Origin: Aureimonas sp. Leaf427
Lineage (GTDB): Bacteria; Pseudomonadota; Alphaproteobacteria; Rhizobiales; Rhizobiaceae
Reading direction: 5' to 3'
NCBI RefSeq assembly: GCF_001425485.1
Contig: NZ_LMQW01000052.1
Location: 227,524-291,523, forward strand
Length of the DNA stretch: 64,000 bases
Made by a program: the position numbers and the translations under genes. Below the pieces are notes generated by a model. That model ran no database searches and was not told the DNA's origin. It worked only from the letters and a program-made list of their open reading frames with translations. Positions within the stretch are counted from its first letter, which is position 1. Each line of letters starts with the position of its first letter. Shown in pieces: positions 29,283-38,264 of the stretch.

Positions 29283-30323
29283 CTACTCCGCGAAGAATCC
29301 CGCCGCATCAGGGCTCGCGAAGAGAATATGGAGGTCGCGCTTCGGCGTGTAGTTCCTGGCCTCGAATTCGAAGCGTGTCGGACCGGTCTTGCGGATACCG
29401 TCCTGGCAGAGGCTGACGACATTGCCCGGCGCCCCCTTGTCGATCACCAGCCGAAAGCGGCCGATCGGGCCGGACCAGTTGTTGGCCGTCGTCAGGATGT
29501 AGGAAACGGTGCGAAGATAGGCGAGGCCGCCGAGCGGGTCGCCTTTCAGCGGCGAATTGCCGACGGGATCTCCGTCCAAGGCGTCCTTTCCCGCCTTGCG
29601 AAGCACGGCCTCCATGGCTTTCCGAGTGCCGAGGTCGATGCAGTGAAGCGTGGTGAAGCCGGGCTCCGCGAAGGACGACTTGGTGAGGAAGGACGAGCCG
29701 GCCACAGGCTTGTAGGCATGCCGGATCGTCACCGGCTCTCCAGCCGGGAAGAGCTGGTCGAAGTGGAAGCGCACCTCGTAGCGCCAGAGCGCTTCGCCGA
29801 GATCGCGTTCGGTGAGTAGCCCCTCGGCCTCCAGTCTCGCATGGACCTTCGGCGAGAGGTTGGCGATCGCGGCGCCGAGCCGGGAGACGACCGGGTTCAG
29901 CGGCAGGCCGTTCTCCTCCAGAAGCGCCGTAACGTCACGCGTGCCGAGAAAGGCGTGTTCGTCGATCTCGGGCTCGATGCTCCTGCCGTTCGCCTCCACG
30001 GTGAAACCGACAAAGTTCTGCGCCTCCGGTTCGGCCAGGTCGATCGGCTCCATGGAGACGCCGTAGCCCTCGATCGGAGGGAGCGGGAAGGCGACGGTCA
30101 GCGTCTCGTCCGTCTTGGTCGTGTTGCGGAAGACGTAGGTGATGTCGATCGCGGTCGGCGAGATCACGAGGTCTTCGCTTTCCATCGTCACGGAATGGCT
30201 TTTCGTCAGAACGAGCCCGCCGGCGGCTTTCTCTGCGGCGGAATCGTTGGCGCTTGCCGGCAGGGATGCGGCGGCGAGGGCGAGGATCGCCAGAAGAGCC
30301 GAGGCGGGGCGGATGGGCGGCAT
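29283..30323 (-). CDS. DUF4424-family exported protein
   Basis: The 346-residue protein has a Sec signal (ALLAILALAAASLPASAN) and then the DUF4424 pattern: SVTMESEDLVISPTAIDITY, FRNTTKTDETLTVAFPLPP and RLVIDKGAPGNVVSLC. The family is periplasmic and of unknown role. ATG 30323 has GGGAG about ten bases upstream; an ATG at 30362 lacks one. It converges on holA and lies 57 nt downstream of the transporter gene in the same direction. Confidence 0.82.
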   Translation of the reverse strand: MPPIRPASALLAILALAAASLPASANDSAAEKAAGGLVLTKSHSVTMESEDLVISPTAIDITYVFRNTTKTDETLTVAFPLPPIEGYGVSMEPIDLAEPEAQNFVGFTVEANGRSIEPEIDEHAFLGTRDVTALLEENGLPLNPVVSRLGAAIANLSPKVHARLEAEGLLTERDLGEALWRYEVRFHFDQLFPAGEPVTIRHAYKPVAGSSFLTKSSFAEPGFTTLHCIDLGTRKAMEAVLRKAGKDALDGDPVGNSPLKGDPLGGLAYLRTVSYILTTANNWSGPIGRFRLVIDKGAPGNVVSLCQDGIRKTGPTRFEFEARNYTPKRDLHILFASPDAAGFFAE

Positions 30324-30380
30324 GGGCAGCAGGCTCCCGCGGCCTCGCGCCGCCTGCGCCATGTTCCAGAAGTTGCGACG

Positions 30381-31838
30381 CTAGGGAAGAGGCGCTTCCT
30401 GCGGCTCGAGGGGGAGGCTTGCCGGCGCCGGCGTCGCCAGAAGCGCGAGGAGCCCGACGGCGAAGAAGGCAACGAGGACGGACATGCCGATGCGCGCGGC
30501 GCTTTCTGCGTCCGTGAAGGGCAGGGCGGCTGCGGTAAGAGCGGAGACGGAGAGGGTGGCGACGAAGGACGTCGCCCGGCCGGTCAGCGCGTAGAAGCCG
30601 AAGAAGCGGCCGGCCTCCTCCGGTGCGATGCTCCGCGCCAGCCAGGAGCGGGAGGAGGCCTGGACCGGGCCGAAGGCGAGGCCGATCAGGCTGCCCCAGA
30701 GGAGATAGGCCTTTTCCGCCGGCGTGGCGAAGAGCCCGGCCGCCTCGCCCGCCGGGACCAGGCCGGTCGTAAAGGGAGTGGCCGGAAGAGGGACGAGGCC
30801 GAACAGCGTCGAGCCCGTGCTCGTCGAGACGATGCCGAGCGTGGCGACGAGCAGGATCGCGATGGAGGTGGCGACGACGGGTTTGGGGCCGAGCCGCTGG
30901 TCGAGGCGGCCCGCGACGAGGCAGCCGACGATGGCCGCGACGTTGAGCAGGATGCCGAAGAGGCCGCTCTCGGTGATCGTCCAGCCGAAGAGCACGGCCG
31001 CGAAGGTGCCGCCGAGGATCAGCAGCGCGTTGACGCCGTCCTGGTAGATCATGCGCGCGACGAGGAAGCGGAAGAGCGCGGGCCGTCGGCGCGCCTCGCG
31101 GCCTGTCGCCAGGAGGTCGGCCATGGCGCCGCGCACCGCCGGCCCCAGCGCCGAGCGCGTGGCGCGGTCGGGCGTGAGGAGCATCATCGGCAGGAGCAGC
31201 AGGAGATACCAGAGCGCGGCCAGCGGCGCCGTCGCCCGAGCGCCCTCGCCGCTCGCGGGATCGAGCCCGAAGAGCGGCGCGATTCCGATGATCGTCCGGC
31301 CGGTCGCCGCGTCGGCGGCGAGGAAGGCGAGGGTCGCCATGAGAAAGACCATGCCGCCCGCATAGCCGAGGCCCCAAGCGACGTTGGACACGCGCCCGAT
31401 CTCGGCGGGCGCGACGAGGCTCGGCAGCATCGCGTCGTTGAAGACGATGGAGAACTCCGCCGAGGCCTGCGCGATGACGACGAGCGCCAGGACCGGCAGG
31501 AGCGGGGCGCCGGGGGCGGCGAACCAGAGCAGGCAGAGCGCGCCGATCTTGAGGGCCGCAAAGCCCGCGATCCACGGCTTTCGCGGCCCGACGCGATCGG
31601 CGATGGCGCCGAGCACGGGCGAGAGCATGGCGATGAGAAGGCCCGCGACCGTCGCCGCGAGGCCCCAGGCGGCCTGACCCGCCGCCGGGTTCTCCGCGAC
31701 GCTCGCCACGACATAGGGGCCGAAGACGAAGGTGATGACGACAGTGAAGAAGGGCTGCGCGGCGATGTCGAAGCCGATCCAGCCCCGGACGGCGCCGCGC
31801 CGGAGCGGGCCGCGACGATCGCGCTCGATGTCTGCCAT
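30381..31838 (-). CDS. MFS transporter, Atg22/UMF1-like
   Basis: The 485-residue protein has about eleven to twelve hydrophobic segments and the MFS loop GAIADRVGPRKPW between helices 2 and 3. GWIGFDIAAQPFFTVVITF and SRSWLARSIAPEEAGRFFGFYAL are typical of Atg22-like (UMF1) permeases, some of which export amino acids. Substrate is unknown. It is followed by the DUF4424 gene, a pairing that suggests co-transcription only. Confidence 0.85.
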   Translation of the reverse strand: MADIERDRRGPLRRGAVRGWIGFDIAAQPFFTVVITFVFGPYVVASVAENPAAGQAAWGLAATVAGLLIAMLSPVLGAIADRVGPRKPWIAGFAALKIGALCLLWFAAPGAPLLPVLALVVIAQASAEFSIVFNDAMLPSLVAPAEIGRVSNVAWGLGYAGGMVFLMATLAFLAADAATGRTIIGIAPLFGLDPASGEGARATAPLAALWYLLLLLPMMLLTPDRATRSALGPAVRGAMADLLATGREARRRPALFRFLVARMIYQDGVNALLILGGTFAAVLFGWTITESGLFGILLNVAAIVGCLVAGRLDQRLGPKPVVATSIAILLVATLGIVSTSTGSTLFGLVPLPATPFTTGLVPAGEAAGLFATPAEKAYLLWGSLIGLAFGPVQASSRSWLARSIAPEEAGRFFGFYALTGRATSFVATLSVSALTAAALPFTDAESAARIGMSVLVAFFAVGLLALLATPAPASLPLEPQEAPLP

Positions 31839-32035
31839 GTCCGATCGTCTCCCGCCTCCGCGCTTGGGAACGCCCGGCGCGACTCGATGGTTTCGGAGGC
31901 GCTCATAGCGCGGCGTCTGCGCCGGCGTATCGTGGCGCGCGCATGAAATTTCCGCGGGACGGGGCGGGGGCCATTTCGCGCCCGGCGCCGCGTGCTAGTC
32001 TGATCGTCCAATCGACGCCAGCAGGGAGAAACGTC

Positions 32036-32176
32036 ATGGCCAAGGGTCAGATGCGCAGCAACAAGGAAACCCGCAAGCCGAAGGCGGACAAGACGAAGGT
32101 CGCAGCGCCCGCTACCGTCGCCGGCAAGTTCGCGACGCCGCAGAAGGAAGTGCCGACGGTTTCGAAGAAGAAGTGA
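32036..32176 (+). CDS. Small basic conserved protein
   Basis: The 46-residue product starts MAKGQMRSNKETRKPKAD and is very rich in Lys and Ala, ending in SKKK. Similar lysine-rich miniproteins (MxKGQxRxNKExKKPK) occur widely in Alphaproteobacteria as hypothetical proteins. AGGGAGAA lies just before ATG 32036. The function is unknown; nucleic-acid binding is conceivable from charge alone. A family-A palindrome starts 35 bases after its stop. Confidence 0.75.
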   Translation: MAKGQMRSNKETRKPKADKTKVAAPATVAGKFATPQKEVPTVSKKK

Positions 32177-32210
32177 GCGGGCGGGGGGGAGGGGGCCGGC
32201 GTTGGCGTGA

Positions 32211-32354
32211 GGCGCCCCCTCTGCCTGCCTGCCGGCATCTCCCCCTCAAGGGGGAGGTCAAGCTCGTCGCCGACGTCTCAGAACGATCTCCGCTTCGCAA
32301 CCGCTGATCTCCCCCCCTTGAGGGGGAGATGTCCGGCAGGACAGAGGGGGCGCC
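32211..32354. repeat. Long palindromic repeat, family A copy 2
   Basis: Arms GGCGCCCCCTCTG and CAGAGGGGGCGCC bound a 144-bp element with inner GCATCTCCCCCTCAAGGGGGAGGT and its inverted counterpart. It occupies much of the 356-bp gap between the small basic protein gene and the glutamate dehydrogenase gene and may act as a transcript-end hairpin. Confidence 0.82.
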
Positions 32355-32532
32355 TCGTGCTTTCCGTGACGAGCGGACACGTTTCTGGCGACCCCGATCG
32401 CGGGCCGTTTTCCATCCACCAACGACATGTCAGCTTCGTGCCCTAGAATCAGCCTCGGCGCGATTCGCATCGGGCTGGAACGGTCCGCCGCGCGGTCGAT
32501 GCCGGGCGGTGGGGCCGAGGGGAGAGCAGGAC

Positions 32533-35500
32533 ATGACCAAGGTTGATCTTCTGGCGGCCGTGACGGCGCGGATCGAGGCGCACCGGTTCGAGGCGCCGCT
32601 CGCCCATCTTCTCCTCGCCCGCCCGCCCGCCGAGGATCTCGCCGCCTTCGCGCCGGAGGCGCTCGCCATCGCCGCCGAGCGCGCGGGCGCCGCGCTCCTC
32701 GACCACCGGCCGGGCGCGCCGACCGTCCGGGTCGAGCAGCCGGATGGATTCGGAGCCGGAACGGAGCCGCTCTGGCTGGTCACGATCGTTCACGACGACA
32801 TGCCTTTCCTCTTCGATTCCGTCATGGCGGAGATCACGGAGCGGGCGCTGTCGATCCGCTACATTTCCCATCCGATCCTCGACACGGTGCGCGGCTCCGA
32901 TGGCCGCGTGACGAGCTTTTCGGCCGCCGCGCCCTCGATGGCGCCGGAGGGCAACCGGGTCAGCCTGATCCAGCTCGCCATCGAGTTCGCCGGGGGCGCG
33001 GACGGGGCGGCGCTTCTCGTGGAGAACCTGACGCGCGTGCTTGGGCAGGTGCGCATGGCCGTCACCGATTTCGCCGCCATGCGCGGGCGGGTCGAGCAGG
33101 CGGTCGCCGATCTGGAACGCCGGGCGCAGGGGCAGAGCGAGCCGGCCGCGCGCGAGATGGTGGCGGAATCCGCAAGGCTTCTCGCCTGGCTTCTCGACGA
33201 CAACTTCATCTTTCTCGGGGCGCGCGAGTTCGACTATGTCGGCGGCGAGAACGAGGAGGTCCTGAAGCGGCGCGAGGAGCCCGCTCTCGGCATCCTGAAC
33301 GATCCGAGCGTGCGCGTCCTGTCCCGCGAGGGCGAGGCCGTGACGGTGACGCCGGAGATCCGCGCCTTCCTGCAGGCGCCGAACCCGCTGATCGTGACCA
33401 AGGCCAATTCCCGCTCGCTGGTTCATCGGCGGGTCTACATGGATTACATCGGCGTCAAGCGATACGACGCCTCCGGCGCCTTCGCGGGCGAGTTGCGCAT
33501 CGTCGGCCTCTTCACCTCCACCGCCTACACGCGCTCGATCCTGACCATTCCCTATCTGCGGCTGAAGGCCGAGACGGTGATCGCGCGCTTCGGCCTCCAG
33601 CCCGGCTCGCATTCGGCCAAGGCGCTGCTCAACACGCTGGAATCCTATCCGCGCGACGATCTCTTCCAGCTCGACACCGACCGTCTCGAGCGCTTCGCCG
33701 GGGCGATCCTGGAGCTCGGCGAGCGGCCGCGCGTGCGCGTGCTGGTGCGCCCCGATCGCTTCGATCGATTCGTCTCCGTTCTGATCTACGTGCCGCGCGA
33801 GCGCTACGATTCGCGGCTGCGCGAGCGGATCGGCGAGCTTCTGGCCAAGAGCTTCGCCGGCCATGTCTCGGCTTACTATCCGGCGCTGCCGGAGGGGCCG
33901 CTCGCTCGCGTCCACTTCATCATCGGCCGGCGCGGCGGCGCGACGCCGGAGGTCGATCCGGCCGAGCTCGAAGCGCGCATCGCGGACATGGCGAAGACCT
34001 GGGGCGACGCCTTCGACAAGGCGCTGGCCGAGGCCGGCCGGCCGGGCGAGCTGTCGCGCACCGCCGCGCGCCTGCCGAACGGCTATCGCGAGGCCTTCTC
34101 GCCGGTCGAGGCCGTGGGCGACGTCGAGGCGGTGGCGGGTCTTTCCCCGGAGACGCCGCTCTCCATCGACTTCTACCGCCGGGCGGAGGACTGGGACGAG
34201 CTTCTGCGCCTGAAGCTTTTCCATCTCGGCAGCGCCGTGGCGCTTTCGACGCGCGTGCCGGTGCTGGAGGCGATGGGCTTTGCCGTCGTTTCCGAGCGCA
34301 CCTTCGAGATCCGCCGGCCGGACGGCGAGAGCGTCCATCTCCACGACATGGAACTGCGCCGCCAGCGGGGCGGGCCGATCGCGCTGGAAGACCGGGGCGC
34401 CGCGCTGGAGGCGACCTACGAGGCGGTCTCGGCCGGCCGGATCGAGAGCGACGGGTTCAACGCGCTGGTGCTGGAGGCGGGCCTCTCCTTCCGCGAGGCG
34501 AACGTGCTGCGCGCCTATGCCCGCTATCTCCGGCAGGCGGGCATTCCCTATGGCCAGGACCTCCTTGCCTCCGTGCTCGTGCGCCAGCCGGCGATCGCCA
34601 CGCTGCTCTTCCGCCTCTTCGACGCCGCCTTCGACCCCGCGCGGCGGGACGTCACCGATCGGCTGGACGAGGCGCCCGCCCACCTCGACGGGACCGAGGA
34701 CCGCCAGACGCGGCTTGCCGCCGAGCGGGGCGGGCTCGCGGTTCTGGCCGAGATCCGGCAGGCGCTGGAGGGGGTCGAGAGCCTCGACGAGGACCGCATC
34801 CTCAACCGCTTCGTCGGCGTGATCCTCGCGACGCTGCGCACCAATTTCTACGCCGTCGACGGCATCTCGGCGGCGCCGGGCTCGGAGCCCGGCCGGGTCG
34901 AGCCGGCGCTCGCCTTCAAGCTGGATTCCTCGGCCGTCGAGGGTCTGCCGGCGCCCGTGCCCTTCCGCGAGATCTTCGTCTTCGACGCGCGCGTCGAGGG
35001 CGTCCATCTGCGCTTCGGGCGCGTGGCGCGCGGCGGTCTTCGCTGGTCGGACCGGGCGCAGGACTACCGGACGGAGGTGCTGGGCCTGGTCAAGGCGCAG
35101 CAGGTGAAGAACGCCGTCATCGTGCCGGTCGGGGCCAAGGGCGGGTTCTATCCCAAGCGCCTGCCCGAGACGGGCGACCGGCAGGCGGTCTTCGAGGCTG
35201 GGCGCTCCGCCTATGTCGTCTTCATCGCCTCGCTTCTCTCCGTCACCGACAACATCGTCGGCGCCGATATCCTGACGCCCGAGAACGTCGTGCGCTTCGA
35301 CGCCGAGGACCCTTATTTCGTCGTCGCGGCCGACAAGGGCACGGCGACCTTCTCCGACACGGCCAACGCCATCGCGCAGTCGGAGGATTTCTGGCTCGAC
35401 GACGCCTTCGCCTCCGGCGGCTCGGTCGGCTACGACCACAAGGCCATGGGCATCACAGCGCGGGGCGCCTGGGAGGCGGTGAAGCGGCACTTCCGCGAGA

Positions 35501-37431
35501 CCGACCGGGACGGGCGCCCCTTCGACATCCAGGCCATGCCCTTCACGGCGGTCGGCTGCGGCGACATGTCGGGCGACGTCTTCGGCAACGGGATGCTGCT
35601 CTCGAGGGAGACGCGGCTTCTGGCCGCCTTCGACCATCGCGACATCTTCATCGATCCCGCGCCCGATGCGGCCGCCTCCTTCGCCGAGCGGCGGCGCCTC
35701 TTCGACACGCCGCGCTCCTCCTGGGCCGACTATGACAGGGCGCTGATCTGCAAGGGCGGCGGCGTCTTCTCCCGGCGGGAGAAGGAGATCCGCCTCTCCG
35801 AGGAGGCGGCGGCGGCGATCGGCTGGGACCGGCGCTCGGGCACGCCGACGGAGGTCATCACCGCCATCCTGAAGGCGCCGGTGGACCTTCTCTTCTTCGG
35901 CGGCATCGGCACCTACATCCGCGCCTCCGCCGAGACCAATGCCGAGGTCGGCGACCGCGCCAACGACGCGCTTCGCGTGACCGGGCGCGAGGTGCGGGCC
36001 AAGGTCGTGGGCGAGGGCGCCAATCTCGGCGCGACGCAGCGCGGCCGCATCGAGTTCGCCCGCCACGGCGGCCGGATCAACACCGATGCGATCGACAATT
36101 CGGCCGGCGTCAACACGTCCGACGTCGAGGTGAACATCAAGATCGCGCTGAAGAGCGCCATGGCGGACGGACGCCTGACACGCGAGGCGCGCAACACGCT
36201 GCTGGCCTCGATGACCGACGAGGTGGCCGAGCTCGTGCTCGCCAACAATTACGAGCAGACGCTGGCGCTCTCGCTGGAGCAGCGCAAAGGCGCCAAGGCC
36301 CTGCCGCTCCAGGCGCGGTTCATGACAGTGTTGGAGGAGGGCGGGCTGCTCAACCGTGAGGTCGAGACGCTGCCGGGCGAGGCCGCGCTGGCGGACCTGC
36401 GCGCCTCCGGCAAGGGCCTGACGCGGCCGGAACTGGCGGTGCTTCTCGCCTATTCGAAGATCGTGCTCTTCGACCAGCTGATCGCGAGCGGCCTGCCCGA
36501 CGATCCCTATCTGGAGCAGCGTCTCCACGCCTATTTCCCCGGCCCGATGCGTCGCGACTTCACCTGCGACATCGACGGCCATCGCCTGCGCCGGGAGATC
36601 GTCGCCACCATCGTCGCCAATCTCGCGGTCAACCGGATCGGCCCGACCTTCGTCACCGCGCTCCGCGACGCGGCAGGCGCTTCGGCGGCTGATGTCGTGG
36701 CCGGCTTCCTCGCCGCCCATGACGGGTTCGGCGCGGCCGGGCTCTACGCGCGGATCGACGCGCTGGACGGGATCGTCTCCGGCGAGGCGCAGAACGATCT
36801 CTACGAGGCGCTCGGCCTCTTCCTCCAGGCGACGACGCGCTGGTTCGTGCGCAGCGGGCGGGCGGCGGAGGGGCGCGGCTCGATCGTGACGTCGGTCAAG
36901 GCCGGCGTGGAGTCGCTGAAGCCGCGCCTGCTCGACCTTTCCACCGAGCGCGCCCGCAACGAGGCGGAGGACCGCCGCCGTCGGTTCGTGGAGGCCGGCA
37001 CGCCCGAAGACCTCGCCGCCGATATCGCGCTCCTGCCCCTCCTGGCGCTCGTGCCAGACATCGCATCCGTTTCACGTGAAACATCGCGGCCTCTGGACGA
37101 GACGATCGCCAGCTATTTCGACATCACGCGGCTCTTCGAGATCGGGCGCCTGGAATCGGCGCTCTATCGCCTGGAACCGACGGACTACTACGAGATGCTC
37201 GCGCTCGACCGCGCGGCCGGCCAGATCGGCAATGCCCGCCGCACGCTGACCGGACAGGCGCTGAAGGAGGCGCCCGCCGACGGCCAATCGCCTGTCGCGG
37301 CCTGGGCGGAGCGCAAGCGGGACGTCGTGGAGCGCATCGGCCGTCAGATCACCCAGCTCGCCGGCTCCGGCGAGACCTCGGTCGCACGACTGACGGTGGC
37401 GGCGGGACTGCTAGCGGATTTGTCGGCCTGA
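32533..37431 (+). CDS. NAD-specific glutamate dehydrogenase, large (about 180 kDa) class
   Basis: This enzyme oxidatively deaminates glutamate to 2-oxoglutarate with NAD+. The 1,632-residue length fits the L-GDH180 class. The long N-terminal regulatory region includes ACT-like segments and HDDMPFLFDSVMAEIT. The catalytic core carries RGGLRWSDRAQDYRTEVLGL and VKAQQVKNAVIVPVGAKGGF near residue 854, then the nucleotide-binding half with VGCGDMSGDVFGNGML and FGGIGTYI. The C-terminal domain is helical. ATG 32533 is preceded by GGAGAGCAGGA. A parS palindrome is embedded near codon 1512, where it encodes SVSRETS. The gene is monocistronic by position. Confidence 0.95.
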   Translation: MTKVDLLAAVTARIEAHRFEAPLAHLLLARPPAEDLAAFAPEALAIAAERAGAALLDHRPGAPTVRVEQPDGFGAGTEPLWLVTIVHDDMPFLFDSVMAEITERALSIRYISHPILDTVRGSDGRVTSFSAAAPSMAPEGNRVSLIQLAIEFAGGADGAALLVENLTRVLGQVRMAVTDFAAMRGRVEQAVADLERRAQGQSEPAAREMVAESARLLAWLLDDNFIFLGAREFDYVGGENEEVLKRREEPALGILNDPSVRVLSREGEAVTVTPEIRAFLQAPNPLIVTKANSRSLVHRRVYMDYIGVKRYDASGAFAGELRIVGLFTSTAYTRSILTIPYLRLKAETVIARFGLQPGSHSAKALLNTLESYPRDDLFQLDTDRLERFAGAILELGERPRVRVLVRPDRFDRFVSVLIYVPRERYDSRLRERIGELLAKSFAGHVSAYYPALPEGPLARVHFIIGRRGGATPEVDPAELEARIADMAKTWGDAFDKALAEAGRPGELSRTAARLPNGYREAFSPVEAVGDVEAVAGLSPETPLSIDFYRRAEDWDELLRLKLFHLGSAVALSTRVPVLEAMGFAVVSERTFEIRRPDGESVHLHDMELRRQRGGPIALEDRGAALEATYEAVSAGRIESDGFNALVLEAGLSFREANVLRAYARYLRQAGIPYGQDLLASVLVRQPAIATLLFRLFDAAFDPARRDVTDRLDEAPAHLDGTEDRQTRLAAERGGLAVLAEIRQALEGVESLDEDRILNRFVGVILATLRTNFYAVDGISAAPGSEPGRVEPALAFKLDSSAVEGLPAPVPFREIFVFDARVEGVHLRFGRVARGGLRWSDRAQDYRTEVLGLVKAQQVKNAVIVPVGAKGGFYPKRLPETGDRQAVFEAGRSAYVVFIASLLSVTDNIVGADILTPENVVRFDAEDPYFVVAADKGTATFSDTANAIAQSEDFWLDDAFASGGSVGYDHKAMGITARGAWEAVKRHFRETDRDGRPFDIQAMPFTAVGCGDMSGDVFGNGMLLSRETRLLAAFDHRDIFIDPAPDAAASFAERRRLFDTPRSSWADYDRALICKGGGVFSRREKEIRLSEEAAAAIGWDRRSGTPTEVITAILKAPVDLLFFGGIGTYIRASAETNAEVGDRANDALRVTGREVRAKVVGEGANLGATQRGRIEFARHGGRINTDAIDNSAGVNTSDVEVNIKIALKSAMADGRLTREARNTLLASMTDEVAELVLANNYEQTLALSLEQRKGAKALPLQARFMTVLEEGGLLNREVETLPGEAALADLRASGKGLTRPELAVLLAYSKIVLFDQLIASGLPDDPYLEQRLHAYFPGPMRRDFTCDIDGHRLRREIVATIVANLAVNRIGPTFVTALRDAAGASAADVVAGFLAAHDGFGAAGLYARIDALDGIVSGEAQNDLYEALGLFLQATTRWFVRSGRAAEGRGSIVTSVKAGVESLKPRLLDLSTERARNEAEDRRRRFVEAGTPEDLAADIALLPLLALVPDIASVSRETSRPLDETIASYFDITRLFEIGRLESALYRLEPTDYYEMLALDRAAGQIGNARRTLTGQALKEAPADGQSPVAAWAERKRDVVERIGRQITQLAGSGETSVARLTVAAGLLADLSA
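37068..37083. promoter_or_regulatory. parS-like site inside glutamate dehydrogenase gene
   Basis: CGTTTCACGTGAAACA matches parS at 15 of 16 positions. It lies 28 kb from parB and well inside a coding sequence, yet is as good a match as the site in rsmG. Confidence 0.7.
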
Positions 37432-37527
37432 GCGGGGCGGGGACCGGCGGGAGAACGATGAGAAGAACCGGGGCCTGAGCGGCGCGAGTTCTTGGTCTGG
37501 CGCCTGCCCGTCGAACTTTCGCGGGAG

Positions 37528-37668
37528 GCACCCCCCTCTGACCTGCCGGCCATCTCCCCCGCAAGGAGGGAGATCGGCAGCTCCGCCGGTCGATCGAAAC
37601 CACAGCCGCATGCGACGAGCCTGATCTCTCCCCTTGCGGGGGAGATGCCGGCAGGCAGAGGGGGGTGC
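37528..37668. repeat. Long palindromic repeat, family A copy 3
   Basis: Arms GCACCCCCCTCTG and CAGAGGGGGGTGC enclose inverted ATCTCCCCCGCAAGG and CCTTGCGGGGGAGAT-like segments. It is the first of three palindromes stacked in the 833-bp gap after the glutamate dehydrogenase gene. Confidence 0.82.
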
Positions 37669-37689
37669 ATCGCACTGACTTTCCGACGC

Positions 37690-38215
37690 CCTTGTTCTTC
37701 AACCTGAACGCTTGCTCGTCTTGGTTCTTCTCCCCTACGGGGAGAAGGTGGCGGCAGCCGGATGAGGGGGCGCCGGAGGCGGCGCTATATTCTGTCGGGG
37801 ATGGCATGCCCCTCATCGACCTGCCGGTCACTTCTCCCCGCAGGGGAGAAGAACCAGGTTCTGAGGCGTTGGCGCTTGGTCCGAAGAGCTTGCCGGGCCG
37901 ACCTTGTGGGAGGCACTCCCTCTGTCCTCCCGAGCCATTGTCGAGGGGACCGCTGCTTCTTCAGCCCAAACGGTTGCTCGTCTTGGTTCTTCTCCCCTAC
38001 GGGGAGAAGGTGGCGGCAGCCGGATGAGGGGAAGCGCCAGAGGCGCTGTATCCTGTCGGGGTTGGCATGCCCCTCATCGACCTGCCGGTCACTTCTCCCC
38101 GCAGGGGAGAAGAATCAGGTTCTGAGGGATTTGCACTTGGTCCAAAAGCTTTGCCAGCAGACTTTGAGGGAGGCTCCCTCATCTGTCTGCGGGCATCTCT
38201 CTCACAACGGCGGAG
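37690..38215. repeat. Diverged tandem duplication of a composite palindrome, period 262 bp
   Basis: Two copies of a unit of about 262 bp stand head to tail (about 37690-37951 and 37952-38215). Each has the entry TTGCTCGTCTTGGTTCTTC, a complete family-B palindrome (37722-37856 and 37984-38117), a segment CTTGGTCC(G/A)AA(A/G)AGCTT, and a degraded family-A half (GGGAGGC...CTCTGTC). Near identity in the palindromes and divergence in the linkers suggest an old duplication. No gene is supported in this 0.8-kb stretch on either strand. Confidence 0.78.
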
Positions 38216-38264
38216 ATCAAGCCATCCGCTGACGCACGTTGCGCGACACCTATCCTCGAAACCA

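Noticed and set aside
32449..36720. A 1,423-codon open frame on the minus strand opposite the glutamate dehydrogenase gene
   Set aside because: It mirrors codon positions of a well-supported gene in GC-rich DNA, is rich in Arg/Gly/Ala/Asp without domain motifs, and has no ribosome site. Long antisense frames are expected at this GC content.
37690..38215. Possible CRISPR array
   Set aside because: Only two repeat units of about 262 bp with palindromic content and no regular spacers or cas genes; it is a tandem duplication of intergenic palindromes.
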